Below are positions 1-8,880 of a stretch of DNA of 64,000 nt, piece by piece (within the stretch, counting starts at the first letter, position 1; each line of letters starts with the position of its first letter). The translations under genes and the position numbers were made by a program. Below the pieces are notes generated by a model. That model did no database searches. It saw only the letters and a list, made by a program, of their open reading frames with translations, and had not been told where the DNA came from. Location: assembly GCF_000092785.1 (NCBI RefSeq), contig NC_014225.1:943340-1007339 (forward strand), in the 5' to 3' direction. Source of the stretch: Waddlia chondrophila WSU 86-1044 (GTDB lineage: Bacteria > Chlamydiota > Chlamydiia > Chlamydiales > Waddliaceae).

Positions 1-480
1 ACTTCGCACGAAGGCGCTACGCATCACCCTATTGCTGTTTCTCTCATGGGTGATACGGTGCAGTTGGAAGATGGGTCTATTTGGATCGTTTCTTCAGAAG
101 ATCGTTATCAGACGTTTGACTGGATGACAGGAGATACCATTGTCATCGTTCCAAACCACACCTGGTTTTCCTCTTATAACTATTGCCTTGTTAACCTAAA
201 CACTGGAGCAAAAGTCAAAGTCAATCTTTCTCTAGGACCGATCTATAATGGGATTTACACCCACTGGATTCTTGCGATTGACTACAGCAATCGTGAAGTG
301 TATCTTGAAGATGGTTCTGTTTGGAAAATGTCTTGGTGGGATAGCTCTATTGTCAATCAATGGTTGCCAAACGATACTGTCATCATCGGTATCAATGACG
401 GTTGGTTTTCCGGAAGTAATCCAAACATGTTAATCAACGTCAATATGAACGATCATGCAATTGGCAACTGTATTTTCTAA
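1..480 (+). CDS. Partial repeat protein, function unknown
   Basis: The frame is open to the first base of the window, with no stop upstream of the ATG at 46, so the gene probably begins before the window and this is its C-terminal part. The visible protein holds two tandem units of about 75 residues, each opening with a V-x-LEDGS(I/V)W motif and carrying a G/N-D-T-(I/V)-x-I strand and a WFS turn. This looks like a beta-rich repeat. There are no membrane segments in the visible part. I do not recognise a named family and cannot give a function. The next gene follows 28 bases later on the same strand. Confidence 0.7.
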   Translation, partial: TSHEGATHHPIAVSLMGDTVQLEDGSIWIVSSEDRYQTFDWMTGDTIVIVPNHTWFSSYNYCLVNLNTGAKVKVNLSLGPIYNGIYTHWILAIDYSNREVYLEDGSVWKMSWWDSSIVNQWLPNDTVIIGINDGWFSGSNPNMLINVNMNDHAIGNCIF

Positions 481-508
481 ATTTTCACAATAAAAGGAGA
501 AACTTACG

Positions 509-760
509 ATGACATTTAATCCAAGTGGACATGTACCTGTAGGAACAGGAAATCAATATCCAGTTACATCATATACGCCGCAAACAACAGTGATTGCAAC
601 GCAGCAAGGGCAGCAAGCCCGTCATGTTCATGTGATTGCACATCAACATGTAGGTGCACCGGGATATTCTCAAGTTCCTTTAAGAAATGTTCCTGCAAGA
701 CAGCTTCCTAATACAGGAACAACAACCGTTGTGTTTAATCAAAGAGCTTACCGCCGGTAG
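509..760 (+). CDS. Small Gln/His/Val-rich protein, unknown
   Basis: An 83-residue protein with a clear Shine-Dalgarno AAAGGAG just upstream of the ATG. It is low in complexity and polar: a QTTVIATQQGQQARHVHVIAHQH core with several histidines, then a proline/arginine-rich tail ending in RAYRR. It has no signal peptide, cysteine or membrane span. It follows the repeat protein by 28 bases and is closed by a hairpin at 776-794, so the two are probably co-transcribed. I do not recognise a family. The good ribosome site, the terminator and the position support a real gene. Confidence 0.6.
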   Translation: MTFNPSGHVPVGTGNQYPVTSYTPQTTVIATQQGQQARHVHVIAHQHVGAPGYSQVPLRNVPARQLPNTGTTTVVFNQRAYRR

Positions 761-775
761 GCTTAGATCGCAGGA

Positions 776-794
776 GCCCGCTTTAACAGCGGGC
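776..794. terminator. Hairpin between convergent genes
   Basis: A perfect 7-bp stem (GCCCGCT/AGCGGGC) with a 5-base loop lies between the small plus-strand gene and the convergent LOG-family gene. Only a short T-rich tail (TTCTT) follows on the plus strand. It could end transcription from either side. Confidence 0.6.
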
Positions 795-797
795 TTC

Positions 798-1478
798 TTA
801 AAAATTTTCCAGAGATTGATCTTGAGCGTAGTGTCTCTCAATTCCATTGGCGACTTCGACAGGATCGTCAGTAAGGATAAAAAGATCCAGGTCTTTTTCA
901 GACATGCATCCCATTTCCAATACAGTTTTTTTTAGCCAGTCGATTAGGCCACTCCAATATTCCGTACCCATAAGATAGATGGGAAAAGGTTTGATTTTTT
1001 GCGTTTGAATAAGTGTGACTGTTTCGAAAAATTCATCCAATGTTCCAAGTCCTCCTGGAAGAAACACACACGCTTTAGCGTAGCGGATGAACATCACCTT
1101 GCGGATAAAGAAATAGCGGAATTTCAAACGGTAGCGAGGATCGATAAAACGGTTTGTATCATTTTCATACGGGACGTCGATTCCAATTCCGACAGACATA
1201 CTGCCTATGGATTGTGCTCCTTTATTCGCGGCTTCCATAATGCCAGGACCCCCGCCTGTAATGACAGCAAAGCCTCTTTCAGCAATCTTTTGAGCAACAT
1301 CGATGGCCATGTTGTAATAGGGATTGACGGCTTGTAGCCGCGCTGAGCCAAAGATCGTGACTGAAGGTCCGATTTGCATGAGCGATTCGAATCCATCGAC
1401 AAATTCAGAAATGATGCGGAAGACTCGCCAGGAATCCGCATGGGATGTGGAGTAATTAAAATTTTTGTTTTCAGTCAT
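798..1478 (-). CDS. LOG-family protein (TIGR00730 type)
   Basis: A 226-residue Rossmann-fold protein of the LOG / 'lysine decarboxylase-like' family. The diagnostic motifs are present: GGGPGIMEAANKGA around residues 75-88 and LPGGLGTLDEFFE around residues 138-150, the PGGxGTxxE nucleotide-binding signature. In plants and several bacteria this family hydrolyses nucleoside 5'-monophosphates to the free base and ribose 5-phosphate; the substrate here cannot be read from sequence. It lies about 50 bases downstream of queG on the same strand and may be co-transcribed with it. The ATG at 1478 puts the start close to the usual N-terminus of the family. Confidence 0.85.
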   Translation of the reverse strand: MTENKNFNYSTSHADSWRVFRIISEFVDGFESLMQIGPSVTIFGSARLQAVNPYYNMAIDVAQKIAERGFAVITGGGPGIMEAANKGAQSIGSMSVGIGIDVPYENDTNRFIDPRYRLKFRYFFIRKVMFIRYAKACVFLPGGLGTLDEFFETVTLIQTQKIKPFPIYLMGTEYWSGLIDWLKKTVLEMGCMSEKDLDLFILTDDPVEVANGIERHYAQDQSLENF

Positions 1479-1529
1479 AGTTAGTATTACGTCAACTTTC
1501 CTTCTAAATACATGATTTTCAATATTCTA

Positions 1530-2441
1530 TCAAGAAAAAAGTCGAGAAGCAGTATGCTTGAGCCCGGAAATACCCCTCCGTTGCAGTGGGGTGCCGTAAA
1601 GTTTTTCAGGTTCAAGTTCCAGAGAGCACAATTCATCAAGAGTGATATAAGCTCCCATTCCGCTTTCCGGAGCAAAGTCTTTTGACTCGGAAGGGGGCTT
1701 TCTAATGTTGTGCGGACAGACATCTTGGCAGATATCGCAGCCGAAAAGGTATCCGGGATTCTTTTTTGAGATCTCTTCAGGCAGTGGATCTTTGGATTCT
1801 ATCAGATGGTTGGATAAACATTTGGATGCGTCCATAAGGTAAGGTTCTTTAAGTGCTCCTGTTGGGCATGAGTCAAGGCAGCGGGTGCAGGAGCCGCAGC
1901 GGGGAAGCCGTAGGTTCATTGTTTTATCTTGGATGTCAGCTGTTGTCAAAACGCCTGAAAGAAGAGTAAATGTACCGAATTTCCTGTGGATTAATAATGT
2001 ATTTTTTCCGAACCAGCCTAAACCTGCCCGCACAGCTAAAGCTTTTTCAAGTATGGGTGTCGAATCGCTGAAAGCTTTGCAGGAGCCTTGTTGACCCTGC
2101 TCCTGCTCAAACCAATTGACAAATTTTTTCAATCGGCTGTGGTGGACATTGTGATATTTTCGGCCACGGGCATATGAAGCGATGAGCCCTGCATCTTTAC
2201 GGAAAGGCAGCGGAGGTTGCTTATAGTAGGAGATGAAAATAATGGCAGTTTTGGCTCCAGGTAACAGCTTTTCAGGGGTACAGCGGATCTCATTTTCCAT
2301 GTAGGAAAGTTTTGCTTGAAATCCTTTGTCGAGCCATTTCCTATATGCTTGGATATCCTCTTCAGGAATGATAGCATCGGTAATCCCTACGTCGTCATAG
2401 CCTAGTTCAAACGCTTTTTCTTTTATCTTTTGGTAATGCAT
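1530..2441 (-). CDS. queG: Epoxyqueuosine reductase QueG
   Basis: A 303-residue protein matching QueG, the cobalamin- and Fe-S-dependent enzyme that reduces epoxyqueuosine to queuosine in the wobble position of GUN-decoding tRNAs. The N-terminal domain carries the GYDDVGIT and ARGRKYHN-type motifs and LGWFGKNTLLI. The C-terminal ferredoxin domain has two 4Fe-4S clusters: CGSCTRCLDSCPTGAL and CDICQDVCPHN. Length is slightly short for the family (E. coli protein is about 379 residues) because the HEAT-like C-terminal tail is reduced. It stands between yitT and the LOG gene on one strand. tRNA-Tyr and tRNA-Asp, two likely substrates, are also in the window. Confidence 0.92.
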   Translation of the reverse strand: MHYQKIKEKAFELGYDDVGITDAIIPEEDIQAYRKWLDKGFQAKLSYMENEIRCTPEKLLPGAKTAIIFISYYKQPPLPFRKDAGLIASYARGRKYHNVHHSRLKKFVNWFEQEQGQQGSCKAFSDSTPILEKALAVRAGLGWFGKNTLLIHRKFGTFTLLSGVLTTADIQDKTMNLRLPRCGSCTRCLDSCPTGALKEPYLMDASKCLSNHLIESKDPLPEEISKKNPGYLFGCDICQDVCPHNIRKPPSESKDFAPESGMGAYITLDELCSLELEPEKLYGTPLQRRGISGLKHTASRLFS

Positions 2442-2500
2442 GACAACTCTATTTAGATAATTGGCTGCAAGATGGAGATTCAGCCAATTGTTAATACGCT

Positions 2501-3427
2501 CTAATTTCGAAAAATTTTGGCCATCATTTTTTCCGCCTTTTTTTGACTGGAAACTTTCCGTTCCCGTTGAACGCCATTACTGACTTCATGCAGATTTTCA
2601 ATGGCAACGAAAGCTGTGGGGTCTTCGGAGTAGGTCAGTTCTTTTAGCTCAGCAAGCTGCAAACGTTCTGCAGTTACATAGAGAATCTCTTTCTCTTCAC
2701 CAGAATATCCTCCCCTTCCGTAAAGAATCGTGACTCCCAATCCAAGTTCATGAATGATCCGTGAAGCGATGATTTTAGACTTAGGCGAGATGATCCAAAC
2801 GGATTTTGTCTCTTCCATCCCGATGATGACAGCATCCATCACTTTTGTCGCAACCATAAAAGTGATCAGTGAAAGGATAGGAGGATGCCAATCTTTAAAC
2901 ACTAGTCCCGCTGCAGTGAAAATAAAGACGTTGCACGCAAGGACCACTTGACCGACTGTGATTCCAGTCGAGCGGTTGATAATGATTCCCAGAATTTCCG
3001 TTCCGTCAATGCAGCCGCCATATCGAATAATGAGTCCGACCCCGATTCCAAGAATTGCTCCGCCGATCACAACGACCTCAAGGCTTTCTCCGATAAATAC
3101 CCAATCCGTGTACTGATGGATGAAAAAAATCCATCCGACAAATGCAAGAACAGCTGCAATCATGTGTTGTAGAAAGACTTTTCCGATATAGCGGTATCCC
3201 ATATACAGGAAAGGAGAAGTGAATGCGATAAGAAAGAAAGGGAGAAGATTATTGCCGAAAACATAAGCAAAGATCATGGAAATCCCAGTAATCCCTCCGT
3301 CAATCAAGTTTTTTGGAATAAGAAAGACTTCAACAGAGACTGCTGCTAGAAATGCCCCTAAGATGATCCAAAGGTAGCCTCCAAGCTGTGATGTGATAGA
3401 TTTAGGAGGGGATGTTTGTGCTTTCAT
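2501..3427 (-). CDS. YitT-family membrane protein (DUF161/DUF2179)
   Basis: About 308 residues with five or six hydrophobic segments in the first 200 residues and a soluble C-terminal domain of the DUF2179 type (KSKIIASRIIHELGLGVTIL followed by a glycine-rich turn and LYVTAERLQLAELK). Motifs such as FLIPKNLIDGGITGISMI and GGCIDGTEILGII are characteristic of YitT proteins. They are inner-membrane proteins of undefined transport or regulatory role. The longest frame begins with TTG at 3463; I prefer the ATG at 3427 (ATG at 3439 is also possible), as neither has a convincing ribosome site. It heads the yitT-queG-LOG group. Confidence 0.85.
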   Translation of the reverse strand: MKAQTSPPKSITSQLGGYLWIILGAFLAAVSVEVFLIPKNLIDGGITGISMIFAYVFGNNLLPFFLIAFTSPFLYMGYRYIGKVFLQHMIAAVLAFVGWIFFIHQYTDWVFIGESLEVVVIGGAILGIGVGLIIRYGGCIDGTEILGIIINRSTGITVGQVVLACNVFIFTAAGLVFKDWHPPILSLITFMVATKVMDAVIIGMEETKSVWIISPKSKIIASRIIHELGLGVTILYGRGGYSGEEKEILYVTAERLQLAELKELTYSEDPTAFVAIENLHEVSNGVQRERKVSSQKKAEKMMAKIFRN

Positions 3428-3514
3428 GGATGGAATCATACAGGTAAAAGGGCTAAATTTCAAGCTTTTATGATTGGCATTTAATCGAAGAGAAGAAAAA
3501 TATAAGAAAATGTG

Positions 3515-3544
3515 TTGTAAGAAAAATCAACTCTCGTGTACATT
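3515..3544 (+). promoter_or_regulatory. Promoter for tRNA-Val/tRNA-Asp
   Basis: TTGTAA (3515-3520), an 18-base spacer and TACATT (3539-3544) form a reasonable housekeeping-sigma promoter whose start would fall near 3551, a few bases before the first tRNA. Read by eye only. Confidence 0.5.
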
Positions 3545-3559
3545 AGTGCTTCTTTTTAA

Positions 3560-3632
3560 GGGCGTTTAGCTCAGTTGGTAGAGCACCTGTTTTACACACA
3601 GGCGGTCATAGGTTCGAATCCTGTAGCGCCCA
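3560..3632 (+). tRNA. tRNA-Val (TAC)
   Basis: A complete cloverleaf with a 7-bp acceptor stem GGGCGTT/AGCGCCC (one G-T pair), D-arm AGCTCAGTTGGTAGAGC, anticodon stem CCTGT/ACAGG with loop TTTACAC (anticodon TAC) and T-arm GGTTCGAATCC. The CCA end is not encoded. It is followed 8 bases later by tRNA-Asp and probably shares its transcript. Confidence 0.95.
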
Positions 3633-3640
3633 TCTCCTTC

Positions 3641-3714
3641 GCGGGAGTAGTTCAATCGGTTAGAGCACCTGCCTGTCACGCAGGAAGTTGCGAGTTCGAG
3701 TCTCGTCTCCCGCG
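3641..3714 (+). tRNA. tRNA-Asp (GTC)
   Basis: Acceptor stem GCGGGAG/CTCCCGC with discriminator G, anticodon stem CCTGC/GCAGG with loop CTGTCAC (anticodon GTC), T-loop GTTCGAG. CCA is not encoded. A run of six Ts directly after it (about 3717-3722) can serve as terminator. The GUC anticodon makes it a queuosine-receiving tRNA, relevant to queG in this window. Confidence 0.95.
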
Positions 3715-3744
3715 ACCTTTTTTATGATTATTCTATGGGATTTC

Positions 3745-5487
3745 TTATGCCATCAAGTATTTGCTGGTATAAGATCTCCACCTCTCTTCAAGGTGTGTTT
3801 TGGCAGTTTTTTTTGCTTGACGATTGTGATTTTTGAGTATGAAACTGATGTCGAGAAGGTATCCGTCTTGATCAAGCACTTTGTCTTGTAGTTTTCGTAT
3901 CCATCTATCGAACGGTTGATGGTTTGGTTCTTTGCTGCGATGAGAGCTGTGGTAGTTCAAAGCTGATAGTAAGCTTGATTTGGGACAATCTCCAATCGTT
4001 TGCAGTGAGGAAAACATTAACTGCGGATTGAAAGTTAAGTCTGGAAAACCTTGACTGTCTAATTTTCCATATTCCGGACGGACTTTTCCTTCATCGGAAG
4101 AGATGATGGAAGGGTAGATGGTTTCATATGTGTACTGATCGGTTGAGATTTTTTTTTCGTTAGCTTTTTTTTGGATTTCATTAAAGCTGAGTTCGGCGAA
4201 TTCATGAATTGCACGCACATGCGAGGAGAGCTGGCTGAATGTCAAATGTTTGAATGTATAGTTTGCAAGATGTTTTTCTCTAGGATCGAGCTCTTTGCTT
4301 ATACCATTTCGTCTCAAAGCTTCAGCTTCTTCTTTGCTTAATCCATTTTTTATGCAGGTGATGAGTTTCAGTTTTATTTCGGCGTAATTAGAGCCATAGC
4401 CTGTATTTAACGTTGTGAAGTTATAGCCGCTGGAAGTTTTGTCTGTGAGGCAGTAAACAATATGTCCGTTTTTTTCAGTTTGGAAGCTTAGTGGAATCAG
4501 AAGACTTTCTCCTTCCTGCATTCTTTCCAGATCTTCCAGCATAGCTTCTGTGTATCTTTCTCCTTTACATTGGAATTTTTGATACCAGGAAGATCGAGTA
4601 TCTGTGAGATGAAGGGCTGTGTCTGGATCGATCAGGCCGACAATTGAACCGGTGAGTGTACCAGCCAAATGGACTAGCTGGTCTCTAAATAGAGTGATGA
4701 TATAATTCAGTGCATCCGTTTTGCTTATGTCAAACGATTTGCCAATAAGGAGTTTTCCCGAAGCAGCAGCCAAGAGAATGAATGAGAGAGCGAAAGTATT
4801 GAAAATTAGATCTAGAGCACAGGTAAGAGACAATCCCAAACTTAACAGCCTGGTTAAGCAATGTCTAAAAAAGGCTGTTTTGACAAATGATCCTTGGGCA
4901 GTACGCAGCTTGCGGATCAGATCCGTTAAGCCATGTGTGAATGGAGCTTGAGTCATTTTTTTGATCTCTTGCAAATTTTTACGGCTTAAATATTTTTCTG
5001 CGTCCCCAAGCAGTTTAAGAGTATTTTCCATTCCTTGAAGGTCTTCTTCCTTCATTTGATGAACATGTTTTTTGATGTATTTAACGATTTTTGAAGTGTT
5101 TACTACACAGTTTTCCGAATATTCCGGATATTTTGAGAGGAGTAAAACATTGACACAAGGAATTGTTCCGTCCTCAAAAGTTTCAAGAATAATCGATGGA
5201 ATAAAAGCACCATAAATTGAAGAGGCGATAAATAGGCGGAGAAAGATTTTCACGCATTTGGAATGTCTGTGGAAATCTGTGAAATCACCTGGTTTGATGG
5301 CGATGCCTTTGATGCAGGATTCCAACATTCCAGCACTGTGAATAACCACGTCAATTAAAGAAAAAATAGGAAGCGCCACTCCTGCTACTCTTGTCACAAT
5401 CTCTCTTTGTACGAAATCCTTGGATTCATGCTTTTTTTGGATAAATTGAGAAAGATTATTAGTAATAGATAAGTTAGGCTTTATCAT
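3745..5487 (-). CDS. Large unknown protein with hydrophobic segments
   Basis: A 580-residue protein I do not recognise. Hydrophobic stretches are visible near residues 32-56, 84-108 and 218-250, the last long enough for a two-pass hairpin. The remaining parts are polar and helical, with charged tracts such as KKANEKKIS. The C-terminal half holds an 'NYHSSHRSKEPNHQPFDRW' segment. There is no cleavable signal peptide at the N-terminus, which is polar. The long bilobed hydrophobic segment resembles what is seen in chlamydial inclusion-membrane proteins, but this is only an analogy. The ATG at 5487 has no obvious ribosome site and the upstream 60 bases are very AT-rich. It converges on the tRNA pair. 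Confidence 0.75.
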   Translation of the reverse strand: MIKPNLSITNNLSQFIQKKHESKDFVQREIVTRVAGVALPIFSLIDVVIHSAGMLESCIKGIAIKPGDFTDFHRHSKCVKIFLRLFIASSIYGAFIPSIILETFEDGTIPCVNVLLLSKYPEYSENCVVNTSKIVKYIKKHVHQMKEEDLQGMENTLKLLGDAEKYLSRKNLQEIKKMTQAPFTHGLTDLIRKLRTAQGSFVKTAFFRHCLTRLLSLGLSLTCALDLIFNTFALSFILLAAASGKLLIGKSFDISKTDALNYIITLFRDQLVHLAGTLTGSIVGLIDPDTALHLTDTRSSWYQKFQCKGERYTEAMLEDLERMQEGESLLIPLSFQTEKNGHIVYCLTDKTSSGYNFTTLNTGYGSNYAEIKLKLITCIKNGLSKEEAEALRRNGISKELDPREKHLANYTFKHLTFSQLSSHVRAIHEFAELSFNEIQKKANEKKISTDQYTYETIYPSIISSDEGKVRPEYGKLDSQGFPDLTFNPQLMFSSLQTIGDCPKSSLLSALNYHSSHRSKEPNHQPFDRWIRKLQDKVLDQDGYLLDISFILKNHNRQAKKTAKTHLEERWRSYTSKYLMA

Positions 5488-5652
5488 TTTTTTAAATAAA
5501 TTTATTAAAAGATTTTTATTTTATAGTAAAAACGTTTTAAGTAAAGATGTTTTTTTATATTTTTAAGAGAAAAATAGTTGATCGAATTTTTGAAAACCGA
5601 TACGCTCTATACCGATTCTTGAAGTCAACGATAAAATATTGGAGTTCTCGTG

Positions 5653-6264
5653 ATGAAACAGAAAATCGTCGTTTTAATGCTGCTCTTTATTCCTTTTTTC
5701 GATGTGCAATCAGCTGTAAAGGTTTTGGCGTTCTCAGGAAGTACTCGAACAGGCTCTTATAATCAAAGCCTTATCGAAAACGCAGCTGAAATTGCACGCA
5801 CTAGCAACGCGGAAGTCACGGTGATCAACCTTAAAGACTATGAAATGCCTTTTTATCAGGCAGAGCTGGAATCTTCTCAAGGAATGCCGCGAAATGCGCT
5901 TCGATTTAGACAACTGATGCTTGACCACAACCGAATCATCATCGCTACGCCAGAATACAACGGTTCATTGACAGCAATCTTGAAAAATGCTCTTGATTGG
6001 GCCTCAAGAACGGAGCAGGCGGAATTTTCTAATGAAGCATTCAAGGATAAAAAATTTGCTCTTATGAGTGCGTCTCCAGGAAAAGGAGGGGGAAAAAGAA
6101 GTGTCGACCATCTCGCGCAAGTCCTTGCCAGTTTGGGCGGTAAAGTGGTTGAGGATAAAGTTGTCGTTCCACAAGCGTATCAGGCATTTGACTGCAATCA
6201 AAACTTGAAGAACGACTCTACCAAGAAACAGCTTATACAAGAAATTGCTGAGCTTCTTCGGTAA
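5653..6264 (+). CDS. Exported NADPH-dependent FMN reductase-like protein
   Basis: A flavodoxin-fold protein of the NADPH-dependent FMN reductase family. The flavin phosphate loop is FSGSTRTGSYNQSL (about residues 26-39) and the second signature is TPEYNGSLTAILKNALDW. Members reduce FMN or quinones with NAD(P)H. The ATG at 5653 is preceded by GGAG 8 bases upstream and is better than the GTG at 5650. Unusually, the fold is preceded by about 20 residues (KQKIVVLMLLFIPFFDVQSA) that look like a cleavable signal peptide, which would place the enzyme outside the cytoplasm. The 3' end overlaps the convergent surE by 32 bases. Confidence 0.85.
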   Translation: MKQKIVVLMLLFIPFFDVQSAVKVLAFSGSTRTGSYNQSLIENAAEIARTSNAEVTVINLKDYEMPFYQAELESSQGMPRNALRFRQLMLDHNRIIIATPEYNGSLTAILKNALDWASRTEQAEFSNEAFKDKKFALMSASPGKGGGKRSVDHLAQVLASLGGKVVEDKVVVPQAYQAFDCNQNLKNDSTKKQLIQEIAELLR

Positions 6265-7033
6265 AAATGTTTTCAAAACGATCACGACGCAAACGGAGTT
6301 GCTCGTGGTCTGTCAGCTCATCTACATGTACGGGAACTGCGGTGATGTATCCGTTTTTTAGCCAGCGAACATCGGAGTCTTCTGGTTCTTCGAACTGTTC
6401 CAAGCGTGCACCGAGCCAGTAATAGGTGTGGTTTTCTGCTGGATGGGAACGCTTCTCCGGGTTTTCTCTCCAGTATCCTTTGCCTTGCCGTGTCATTTTA
6501 TAACCTTTGATTTTTTCCACTTTCTTGCTTGGAAAATTGACATTGAGCAGAGAGCCTTTTGGCAAGGGATCTTTCAGAATATGAGAGAAAATGGCTGGAA
6601 CATGCTTTTGAGCGGTAATATAATCGGTTTCCTGATAATCAAGGCAAGAAAAGGCTATTGCTGGGAGTCCATGCAGCGCAGCTTCGATGCAACCGGCAAC
6701 GGTTCCACTGTATAGCAGGTTTCTTCCAGCATTGGTTCCACGGTTGATTCCAGAAACAACGATGTCCGGTTTTGCCTCAAGAATGACGCTGATTCCCATT
6801 TTGACGCAATCGGCAGGAGTGCCTGTGACACTGTAAATATTTTCTTCTCCATTCCACATCTGCTTTTGAATCATTAAAGGCTGTCTAAGCGTGATCGACA
6901 AGCTTGTTGCCGATTGCTCTTGCATAGGAGCAACAACTGTGGCATCGGCAATATCTTTAAGTGCTTGCCACAGGTGCCGGATTCCAGGGGCGTTGATTCC
7001 ATCATCGTTTGTAATTAGGACTTTTGGTTTCAT
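6233..7033 (-). CDS. surE: 5'/3'-nucleotidase SurE
   Basis: A 266-residue SurE homologue starting with the family hallmark LITNDDGINAPGI, which holds the metal-binding Asp-Asp pair, followed by the Ser/Asn-containing VVSGINRGTNAGRNLLYSGTVAGCIEA segment of the active site (around residues 95-121). SurE hydrolyses nucleoside monophosphates and is linked to stationary-phase survival. An AGGAGA ribosome site sits 7 bases before the ATG. It is the last gene of the ttcA-AAA-TraB-surE group, 11 bases after its neighbour. Its tail overlaps the convergent FMN reductase. Confidence 0.94.
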   Translation of the reverse strand: MKPKVLITNDDGINAPGIRHLWQALKDIADATVVAPMQEQSATSLSITLRQPLMIQKQMWNGEENIYSVTGTPADCVKMGISVILEAKPDIVVSGINRGTNAGRNLLYSGTVAGCIEAALHGLPAIAFSCLDYQETDYITAQKHVPAIFSHILKDPLPKGSLLNVNFPSKKVEKIKGYKMTRQGKGYWRENPEKRSHPAENHTYYWLGARLEQFEEPEDSDVRWLKNGYITAVPVHVDELTDHEQLRLRRDRFENIFTEEAQQFLV

Positions 7034-7044
7034 TTAGGGTCTCC

Positions 7045-8880
7045 TTAATGAATATAATCATCTGCAATATTCCTTCGATCGTGGCCTTCAAGAACATGAA
7101 ATGTTCGAATTTTTTTCAAAGTCACAGGTGATAATTGACCAATAGGAATATAAATAATTTTTTTTTCGAACTTTTTTGCAAAAGACTTTAAATGCTTCGG
7201 CGGCGGTTTAGCTGCAACATAAACGATAATTGGTTTGATCGCGTAGTCGATGCCTGCCATTAAAAGAGCTTCGGGTTTGCTTCTGCATATGCTGTAGTCC
7301 GGGTCGCTCCAGATGTCGTACATGCGCCTGGGAGGATAGGACATAAGGAAACCACCATACACACAGCGGGTAATTCCTGGACCGACAACATCTTTTCCCA
7401 TGGGAGTTGCATAAAAAGACATGTCGGATTCTTGTTCATGTTCCCCTAACCAGGTTGTTCGCCAAGGGTATTTTTCCTCTTCAGGGCGGTCTTCAGATGG
7501 GGAGTCTTCATCAAAGATCACGCAAACTGATCCGACGCCGGCAGGAGGTCTTCCTCTAACTTTGACGTAAAGCTTCTGTTCAGACCAGTGGCGGATCGTT
7601 TCTTTAATGTCGATGCCATCTTCTAAATTTGTGGAAAAGGGAACTGTTTGCGCTCCCTCTTCTGAATAAAGCTGCGTGCCTTTTTTTTGTAAAAATTCTC
7701 CGAAATTTTCTACAGCGACATCTTCGGGAGGGTAAGAGCAGATGGTAAAAGGACCTGGAGGATCGAAGCGGTATCTTTTTTTCTTTCGATTTCTCGAATG
7801 AAAATCGAACTTTTTTCGCCCAGGTTCCCGCAGCTGAAACCGGATATGTTTAGAGCGGCCCCAAATCTCTTCGATAGAGAGGTCCAGCTCTGGAAGGTTA
7901 TCGATGTTTTTCAAATGGAGGTATTCTGTTGCGAGAAGCCAAACTTCGTAGGCGTAATTGTGTTCTACACATCCTCTGGCAGCAGTAAGAATTTGGAAGA
8001 GGTCTGGCATCAAATGGTTTGTGGTGAGAGAATAATTGCGCACAAATTTCATCAGGTTGCGCATGTGATAGCCAGGAAATTCCAGATTTTCATTTTCTTC
8101 GTAATTGTAACCGGACTCTCTGTAAAGTTGATAAATGAGTTTCTGTCTGTCTGGAGGAAACTCCGGATGATGCCCTTGCATGTAATCTTTGCGAGCTTCT
8201 TCGTATAGTGTGGAAATCCAACCGAACTCACCAATTACTTCCCTGCATGATTCCTCAGTTAAAGTGCAAATTTCCACAACTTCTCTTTTAGCATGTTTCA
8301 ACTTGGGAAATGAAGGTTGATCGACCTTGTCCAAGATGCTTTCGACATGTGCTATTCCACCGATAAAAAGGATGTTATCATAGGAAAGGGAAAGTTCCTT
8401 GAGTCGTTTAGCCATGTAAGTTTCTCTTTGAACATCAAGATCCACTTTTTCTAATGGACGTTTTTTTTGCGAATTGGCAAATATTTTGTAGTATGCTTCA
8501 AGTCCGATTCTTTCAATGGCATAAGGATCCGGAAGAAGATCTCTCATTTGCGGATAGTGATCGACATCAAGATCGATGCAAAATGCCGGAATTTGATTTT
8601 CCAAAGCAGTTCTCAAAGCTTCGAAACCGGCATCGCACGGTTCCGAAAGATAATAGAGAGGTTGGCTGTGTTTGTCATAGGAAATGACGACGCTGATATC
8701 GGGGAGTCTTGAGGCTGCATGTAGAAGTTGAAGTTGCATGGTTTCTGCAAATTCAACGGCGACACAGTCGGGTTTGACCTCTTGAATTGATCGGTGGACA
8801 ATGCCGGCGAACTCCATCGTGTAATGGGTGATCGGGATGGCATGAATACTGCCTTTTTGAATCGTAAAAATCTCTTTCAC
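7045..8880 (-). CDS. TraB/PrgY-like protein with long unknown C-terminus
   Basis: A 611-residue protein starting with GTG that overlaps the stop codon of the upstream AAA ATPase by 4 bases, so the two are translationally coupled. Residues 1-200 resemble the TraB/PrgY (Tiki/EreA-like) fold: KGSIHAIPITHYT at the start, VKPDCVAVEFAETMQ, and the late motif RETYMAKRLKEL followed by ILFIGGIAHVESIL. The middle is charged and helical. The C-terminal 250 residues are rich in Pro, Tyr, Trp and Asp (YPWRTTWLGEHEQE, SYPPRRMYDIWSDPDYS), which I do not recognise. There is no signal peptide. Pairing with a MoxR-type ATPase recalls AAA/DUF5682/VWA gene sets of other bacteria, but no VWA protein is present here. 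Function unknown. Confidence 0.8.
   Translation of the reverse strand: MKEIFTIQKGSIHAIPITHYTMEFAGIVHRSIQEVKPDCVAVEFAETMQLQLLHAASRLPDISVVISYDKHSQPLYYLSEPCDAGFEALRTALENQIPAFCIDLDVDHYPQMRDLLPDPYAIERIGLEAYYKIFANSQKKRPLEKVDLDVQRETYMAKRLKELSLSYDNILFIGGIAHVESILDKVDQPSFPKLKHAKREVVEICTLTEESCREVIGEFGWISTLYEEARKDYMQGHHPEFPPDRQKLIYQLYRESGYNYEENENLEFPGYHMRNLMKFVRNYSLTTNHLMPDLFQILTAARGCVEHNYAYEVWLLATEYLHLKNIDNLPELDLSIEEIWGRSKHIRFQLREPGRKKFDFHSRNRKKKRYRFDPPGPFTICSYPPEDVAVENFGEFLQKKGTQLYSEEGAQTVPFSTNLEDGIDIKETIRHWSEQKLYVKVRGRPPAGVGSVCVIFDEDSPSEDRPEEEKYPWRTTWLGEHEQESDMSFYATPMGKDVVGPGITRCVYGGFLMSYPPRRMYDIWSDPDYSICRSKPEALLMAGIDYAIKPIIVYVAAKPPPKHLKSFAKKFEKKIIYIPIGQLSPVTLKKIRTFHVLEGHDRRNIADDYIH

Noticed and set aside
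1885-2094. Plus-strand frames opposite queG and other genes
   Set aside because: Shadows of well-recognised genes without ribosome sites or homology.
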